64,000 nucleotides of DNA from the NCBI GenBank assembly GCA_001801995.1, contig MGZB01000001.1, forward strand, positions 248,001 to 312,000, written 5' to 3'. The notes beneath the pieces were generated by a model. The model was not told the DNA's origin. It did no database searches and saw only the letters and a list, made by a program, of their open reading frames with translations. This DNA is from Gammaproteobacteria bacterium RIFOXYD12_FULL_61_37 (GTDB lineage: Bacteria; Pseudomonadota; Gammaproteobacteria; Chromatiales; Chromatiaceae). Shown here piece after piece: positions 59,938 to 64,000 of this stretch. Position numbers and translations under genes: made by a program. Every line of letters begins with the position of its first letter. The stretch's first letter is position 1.

Positions 59938-61134
59938 TCAAGGCCCATCCCATGGACCCGGCCGCCGCAGAGGCTGGCGGGCGCTGAACAGCTCGTAGGG
60001 AGAGGATTCGGCCTGACGCAGGGCCTCCTGGAGCAAGGGCGATGGGGAACGGGCCAGGGTGGCGCGGTAAAAATCGGCGTAGAAGGCATCGGGTTGGACG
60101 ATGACGCGGAACACAAGTCCCTGGGCACGGGGGTCAAGGGGCCGGTCGTAACCGTAGCGGCGCCGTTCGCCGGGCATCAGACGGGTGTCGGCGCGTTCCG
60201 CCGTCAGGTCCAGGGTTACATCGCGGGCGATGAGATGACGCTCGACGCTGGAGCCGATCGGCCTTCCTTCCCGATCCTCCTGACCGATCTCCACCTGGAC
60301 CCTGGGCGTGACGTAGGTGGGAAAGGCATGGCCTGCCCCGGTATTGGCGAGGCTCAGTTCCGCCCGGACCCGGCCCCCGGCGGTGGAGGAGGGAGGGGTG
60401 TCGATGGTCAGGGCGGAGCGGGTCATCTCCGGGTCGTGGATACCGCGCCACAGATGCCGGCGCCCCGGCATGTGGCACGACTGGCAGGTGCGCCCCTCGG
60501 CGGCGTGGCGGCTGGCCTGCCACTCGGCATTCGTGTTTTCCAGCGGCTTGCCGTTCAGGCTGGGCCAATCGGGCTCGAACTGGTGACAGGCGGCGCAGAA
60601 ACGGGCATCGGCGAAGGCCTTTTCCACTTGCCAGCCCGCGTGGGGCAGGACCCTGCCCGGCTCCGGGACGCTGCCGTCGGCACGCGGGGGACCGAGACGA
60701 ACCTGGCCACGCACATGGCAACCGGCACAGGTGAGCCCCTGGGCGGCGGAGACAGCCTCAGTCCCCGGCGGCAAGGTGGCCTTGGCGGTGAGGGTCCGGA
60801 CCAGGTGATCGGCCTGCTCCGCCAGGGGGGCATGGCAGTGGAGACAGGCCTGATGCTCCTCCCGCGCCCCGGCGCCCATGGCCTGTAACTGGCCCATCAG
60901 GCCCGGCCCCATGGCGCGGCTGTGCAGCGAGGTTCGCCAGTCCTCGAACTGGCGGAGATGGCAGGAACCGCAGGCGGCCGGGTCGAGGGACGACTCGGCC
61001 GGGCTGAAATGGCCTGGCGCCGGGCCGTTGGCCGCCAGGGGTCTTTGCCAGTGGCGGGCGAGGAAGGCCTCCGGCTCCGCCTCCAGGGTCCCGCCCCAGA
61101 GGACGAGCAGGAAGAGAACCGGAAGCCGCCCCAT
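59938..61134 (-). CDS. Pentaheme cytochrome c (c554-like) of unknown role
   Basis: 398-residue exported protein with signal (MGRLPVLFLLVLWGGTLEAE). Five heme sites, CxxCH: CGSCH (55-59), CLHCH, CAGCH, CAACH and CQSCH. The C-terminal 150 residues have no heme site and look like a beta domain (IDTPPSSTAGGRVRAELSLA, then GAGHAFPTYVTPRVQVEI). The resemblance is to multiheme c554-type cytochromes. The gene starts four bases after the NPC-repeat cytochrome stop; both are at the end of the ECF-sigma run. Redox partner unknown. Confidence 0.88.
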   Translation of the reverse strand: MGRLPVLFLLVLWGGTLEAEPEAFLARHWQRPLAANGPAPGHFSPAESSLDPAACGSCHLRQFEDWRTSLHSRAMGPGLMGQLQAMGAGAREEHQACLHCHAPLAEQADHLVRTLTAKATLPPGTEAVSAAQGLTCAGCHVRGQVRLGPPRADGSVPEPGRVLPHAGWQVEKAFADARFCAACHQFEPDWPSLNGKPLENTNAEWQASRHAAEGRTCQSCHMPGRRHLWRGIHDPEMTRSALTIDTPPSSTAGGRVRAELSLANTGAGHAFPTYVTPRVQVEIGQEDREGRPIGSSVERHLIARDVTLDLTAERADTRLMPGERRRYGYDRPLDPRAQGLVFRVIVQPDAFYADFYRATLARSPSPLLQEALRQAESSPYELFSARQPLRRPGPWDGP

Positions 61135-61138
61135 GGGA

Positions 61139-61669
61139 TCACTGACCGGCCGGTTTTGGCGCGCAGGGATTCGCGGGCCGGGCCGAACAGGGGTTGGCGG
61201 GTTTGAAGGTCTTCTGCACCACGTCCCCCGTATAGGCGGTCAGTGCCGCCAGTTCCTTGGAACCCCAGGGCAGGGGCTTGGCGGCCATGGGCATGACCAT
61301 ACAGGCCTGAATCATCTCATCCAGATGCACGGCCTTGAGCCCGGCCTGGTCCTTCGCCATCGCCACGAAGTGGGGATAGGGTTCGGCGAACCCCGCCTGG
61401 AAAGCCGCGTGGTTGGCGTGGCAACTGTTGCAGGACATGCCGTTGCTGGAAAGCTTGGTGTCCATCCAGAGTCGCTCGCCGAGCTTCGGATCTCCCGCCT
61501 GGGGCTGATAACCCGCCGGGCGGCTGACCAGTTTCGGATCGATCCCGGCCTTGGCGGCGCAGGGATTCGCCGGTTTGGCACAGGGGTTTCTGGCGCAGGG
61601 GTTAGGCCCGGCAACGGCAGCGAGACTACCGAGGGCGAGGGCCAGAAGGATCAAGGGTTTCGTGTTCAT
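61139..61669 (-). CDS. Monoheme cytochrome c with NPC repeats
   Basis: 176-residue exported protein (signal MNTKPLILLALALGSLAAVA). It has one heme site, CNSCH at 80-84, and a Met-rich MVMPM segment for the sixth ligand. Both ends carry Asn-Pro-Cys repeats: 23-25, 28-30, 35-37 and 159-161, 167-169, five in all. These free Cys are unusual in a cytochrome and may bind metal or form disulfides. GGAGATATGCC precedes the ATG. CcdA and thioredoxin are encoded upstream, which could act on these Cys. Confidence 0.85.
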   Translation of the reverse strand: MNTKPLILLALALGSLAAVAGPNPCARNPCAKPANPCAAKAGIDPKLVSRPAGYQPQAGDPKLGERLWMDTKLSSNGMSCNSCHANHAAFQAGFAEPYPHFVAMAKDQAGLKAVHLDEMIQACMVMPMAAKPLPWGSKELAALTAYTGDVVQKTFKPANPCSARPANPCAPKPAGQ

Positions 61670-61701
61670 GGCATATCTCCCGATGAATGGTGGAAAAACG
61701 G

Positions 61702-62430
61702 CTAGAGCGAGGTGGTCAGGCTCACCAGCCAGGGGGGCGCCGAGCGCAGGACCCAGGCCTCGAACAGCTTGTCGGCGCCGCTGAGTATCGCCGCCCCCAG
61801 GATCAACAGCAGGCCGCCGAGCAGCCGCTTGCCCAGCAGACCGGCGGCCGCCAGCCCGCCGCGCAGGCGCAGCATCGCCTCCCGCGAGGCCAGGCCCAGG
61901 AGCAGCAGGGGGAGACCGGCCCCCAGCCCGAACAGGGCCATGGCGAGGGCCGCCTGGGGAAGGCTTTCACCCCGGCTCGCCAGGGTGATGGCGGCCCCCA
62001 GGGTCGGGCCGACGCAGGGGCTCCAGGCGATACCCAGCAGCAGCCCGAGGAGGAACTGCCCGCCAAGCCCTTCCAGGCGGAGGCGGGACAGGAGGCCGTT
62101 GCCGGCGGACGAGAGCCCCGACAGAAGGGCTGCGAAGGACGCCTGAAGCCGGCTGGAGAGCAGGAGGATCCCGAAGGCGATCAGGATCAGGGCGGCGATG
62201 TCCCGGAACGGCCCCTGGCCGATCCCCAGGGCCGCCCCCAGGCTGGCGACGAACAGCCCGACCACCGTGAAGGAGAGGCTCAGCCCAGCGGCCAGGGCGA
62301 GGGGACCAAGCCGGTGGCTGGCCGCCGCCGCGCCGGCCAGGATTGGCACCAGCGGCAGTACGCAGGGCGACAGGGTGGAGAGGCCGCCGGCGGCAAAGGC
62401 GAGTCCGTAGGTGCCGGGTCCGAAGTCCAT
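61702..62430 (-). CDS. CcdA/DsbD-type thiol-disulfide transmembrane protein
   Basis: 242-residue inner-membrane protein with about six hydrophobic segments. The two conserved Cys are in GLSTLSPCVLPLVPI and LLLGIAWSPCVGPTLGA, the CcdA signature. It carries reducing power from cytoplasm to periplasm. It starts 10 bases after the thioredoxin gene, so its partner is probably that protein. This pair is like SoxV-SoxW or CcdA-ResA. Confidence 0.92.
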   Translation of the reverse strand: MDFGPGTYGLAFAAGGLSTLSPCVLPLVPILAGAAAASHRLGPLALAAGLSLSFTVVGLFVASLGAALGIGQGPFRDIAALILIAFGILLLSSRLQASFAALLSGLSSAGNGLLSRLRLEGLGGQFLLGLLLGIAWSPCVGPTLGAAITLASRGESLPQAALAMALFGLGAGLPLLLLGLASREAMLRLRGGLAAAGLLGKRLLGGLLLILGAAILSGADKLFEAWVLRSAPPWLVSLTTSL

Positions 62431-62440
62431 CGCCTTTTCC

Positions 62441-62821
62441 TCAAAGGGCCTGTTTCAGCAGGGCGGCGATGGCGTCCTGCCGGGTCTCGCCGAGGGAACG
62501 CCCCAACTCCTTGCCGCCCTTGAACAGGATCAGGGTGCTCTGCATGCTGGCCTTGAAGCGCTTGACGGCCTCCTGCTGGCCGTCGAAATCGACGCGGAAG
62601 GCGGTGATGCCCTGGAATTCCGGCTTGGTCAGCAGCCCCGAGATGATGGGGTCCTGGGCCTGGCAGGTGGGACACCAGTCGGCATGGATGGCGATGAGGA
62701 TGGGCTTGCCCTCGGCGTTCAGGGCGTCGAACTTCGCCGCGTCGTAGGGCGCGCCCCCGGCCAGGGCCGCCCCGGCGGCGAGGAAGGGAAGCAACAGCAG
62801 GGAACGGATGAACTTGAACAT
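62441..62821 (-). CDS. Periplasmic thioredoxin-like protein
   Basis: 126-residue exported thioredoxin from ATG 62821 (AGAGGAAAA upstream; the frame is open to 62890). Signal peptide ends near ALAGG. The active site is DWCPTC with Cys50 and Cys53. Likely takes electrons from the CcdA-like protein of the next gene. It is 141 bases after the anti-sigma gene, the largest gap in this run. Confidence 0.9.
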   Translation of the reverse strand: MFKFIRSLLLLPFLAAGAALAGGAPYDAAKFDALNAEGKPILIAIHADWCPTCQAQDPIISGLLTKPEFQGITAFRVDFDGQQEAVKRFKASMQSTLILFKGGKELGRSLGETRQDAIAALLKQAL

Positions 62822-62962
62822 GGGTGTTTTCCTCTGTGGTGGCGGGTCTTGATTTGTTGGGTCAGGCGCGTTCCAGCGGTACCTCTGCAACAGCGAGGCG
62901 CGAAGGGGAGTGGAATAGAGTCCGCACTCGATATCCCCATGATCCTTGATCGGCCAGGGGCC

Positions 62963-63154
62963 TCATTCCTTACAACCCGCCTCCCCGGCAGGATGACGGC
63001 GGCAGGCCGTCCGCAGGAATCCGATCTGGCGGCGGTAGTTGCGGCAGTCCCGGCAGAGGGCCAGGTGGAGGCCCAAGGCCAGCCGTTCGCCCAACCGCAG
63101 TTCCCGGTCCAGCGCGGCGGAGAGGAGTTCGGCGGCCTGTTTGCAGCTCAACAT
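62963..63154 (-). CDS. Zinc-finger (zf-HC2) anti-sigma-like protein
   Basis: 63-residue protein from ATG 63154 with AAGGAGAT upstream. It carries the ZAS motif H-x3-C-x2-C as His30, Cys34 and Cys37, plus Cys4. This fold holds an ECF sigma factor inactive, often in response to redox. It has no membrane segment, so it is a cytoplasmic form. Its start overlaps the end of the sigma gene by seven bases. Confidence 0.85.
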   Translation of the reverse strand: MLSCKQAAELLSAALDRELRLGERLALGLHLALCRDCRNYRRQIGFLRTACRRHPAGEAGCKE

Positions 63155-63714
63155 GGACGATCTCCTTCGTTCTGATACCAATGGGATTCCAGGCAGAGGC
63201 GCAGGCCCATGCGGGCGCGGTGCAGCAGCACCCAGCAGTTACTCTGGCTCATGCCCAGCGATTGGCAGATCTCCTCGGTCTCAAGGCCGAGGAACTCGCG
63301 CATCATGAACACCCGCGCCCTGTTTTCCGGCAGGTGATCGAGGCAGGCGTCGAAAATCCGCCAGAACTGGGCGTTCTCCAGGGCCTGGAGGGGGTCGCCC
63401 CAAGCAGCGGGGCGGTCCTCGGGCCGCCAGTGCCCGCCCTCGTCGAAGAGGGGTTCAAAGGGATCGGCGGACGGCTCGGCCGCCAGGGGTTCCCGGTAAT
63501 GCTGGCGGAGGATATCGACGATCTTGCGCTTGAGGATTGCAAAGACCCAGGTCCTGAGCCGAGCGCGGGGTTCGAAACGACCGGCCGCCGCCAGGGCCGC
63601 CACCAGGGCCTCCTGTACCGCATCCTCGGCAGTCGCCCGGTCCCGCAACTGGAGCAGGGCGAAACGCAGCATGCCGGGGCGGATCTCCTCCAACTGGTCG
63701 GCGATGGTTTTCAT
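63148..63714 (-). CDS. ECF-type RNA polymerase sigma factor
   Basis: 188-residue sigma-70-family protein. Region 2 is at about residues 10-75 (AEDAVQEALVAALAAAGRFE, then RTWVFAILKRKIVDIL). Region 4 is near 125-175 (LPENRARVFMMREFLGLETE, EICQSLGMSQSNCWVLLHRA). No region 3. The following gene encodes a zinc-finger anti-sigma factor, overlapping by seven bases. Likely controls the redox genes downstream. Confidence 0.93.
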   Translation of the reverse strand: MKTIADQLEEIRPGMLRFALLQLRDRATAEDAVQEALVAALAAAGRFEPRARLRTWVFAILKRKIVDILRQHYREPLAAEPSADPFEPLFDEGGHWRPEDRPAAWGDPLQALENAQFWRIFDACLDHLPENRARVFMMREFLGLETEEICQSLGMSQSNCWVLLHRARMGLRLCLESHWYQNEGDRPC

Positions 63715-63738
63715 GGGGCTCCCCTTGGGAATATTCGC

Positions 63739-64000
63739 CTATAAATTCGGCAACTGCCCGACCAGCAGATCGAGGGCCTGGGTGGTCCGCTCGCGGATGC
63801 CGGTCATGGCGGGACCCGTGAGATGCCGTCCTCCGACCAGCAGCGCCGGCACGCGGTCCCGTTTCAGGCGGCGTACCGTTTCGGCCGCCTGGCGCACCTT
63901 GATGTCCACCCCGAAAGAGGCGTAAGCCTCGCGGAACGCCTCGCCATCGGCCCCGAGGGAGACAAGCAATACCTCCAGCGCGGGGAGATCGAACAAGGGC
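63739..64000 (-). CDS. DsbA-family thiol oxidoreductase, 5' part outside window
   Basis: C-terminal 86 residues of a thioredoxin-fold protein. The segment SLGADGEAFREAYASFGVDI, then VRQAAETVRRLKRDRVPALL, VGGRHL is like DsbA, with cis-Pro in RVPALLV. The CxxC motif would lie beyond the edge. It ends 24 bases before the sigma gene, so it may lead this run. Confidence 0.8.
   Translation of the reverse strand, partial: PLFDLPALEVLLVSLGADGEAFREAYASFGVDIKVRQAAETVRRLKRDRVPALLVGGRHLTGPAMTGIRERTTQALDLLVGQLPNL

Overview
The window is GC-rich bacterial chromosome, densely packed with genes and read on both strands. Gene content and order point to a gammaproteobacterial, probably Chromatiales-like, sulfur-oxidising autotroph. 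Support for this comes from perM-pgsA-DUF2066 placed divergently from purM-purN, ptsP-rppH-HAD, ubiC-ubiA, soxYZ, a run of carbon-cycle genes (transketolase, GAPDH, PGK, pyruvate kinase, class II aldolase) and a periplasmic nitrate reductase operon. The genus cannot be fixed from sequence reading alone. No rRNA, tRNA, CRISPR array, prophage or intact IS was seen.

Layout. 1-5 kb: envelope and lipid genes (perM, CDP-alcohol phosphatidyltransferase, DUF2066), then purM-purN and dcd. 5-7.3 kb: a K+ channel with a built-in RCK domain, overlapping a separate TrkA-type protein. 7.4-14.2 kb: mixed single genes (tandem PAN protein, GGDEF-PilZ protein, DUF4344 peptidase, DyP peroxidase, adenine deaminase). 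14.7-17.7 kb: BepA-like protease, a broken soxX-like cytochrome remnant, soxY and soxZ. 17.9-22.2 kb: sucA-sucB and a zinc-ribbon protein. 22.2-31.6 kb: ptsP and rppH on the minus strand, then a HAD phosphatase, a FecCD-type ABC permease and ATPase, a CPBP protease, ppk1 and a thioredoxin-like protein. 31.8-38.8 kb: the carbon-cycle run tkt-gap-pgk-pyk-fba, with GC-rich hairpins in most of its gaps. 39-47.3 kb: recG, ubiC-ubiA, and a probable zinc-uptake ABC system (DUF3299, DUF2796/ZrgA-like, ATPase, permease) with a Zur-like site. 47.4-49.1 kb: a PfkB kinase and a DNR-type Crp/Fnr regulator. 49.0-59.3 kb: napFDAGHBC-mobB on the minus strand, divergent from moaA-moaB-moeA-moaD. 59.3-64 kb: a truncated sensor fragment and a minus-strand run of redox genes. 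That run is a partial dsbA-like gene, an ECF sigma factor, a zinc-finger anti-sigma factor, a thioredoxin, a CcdA-type protein, an NPC-repeat monoheme cytochrome and a pentaheme cytochrome.

How the parts may work together. SoxYZ carries sulfur intermediates in thiosulfate or sulfide oxidation. Nap passes quinol electrons to nitrate, and the moa/moe/mob genes around it supply its bis-MGD cofactor. A near-consensus FNR/DNR box lies between napF and moaA, and a DNR-like regulator is encoded just beyond the other end of the nap cluster. This suggests local control by oxygen or nitrogen oxides. The carbon-cycle genes would serve CO2 fixation and lower glycolysis, while sucAB shows an oxidative TCA branch at the 2-oxoglutarate step.

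The least explained locus is the ECF-sigma/thiol-redox/multiheme run at the right edge. Other points worth checking are the soxX remnant, the Zur-like site, a 45-bp MITE-like inverted repeat upstream of recG, and a long imperfect palindrome upstream of ubiC.
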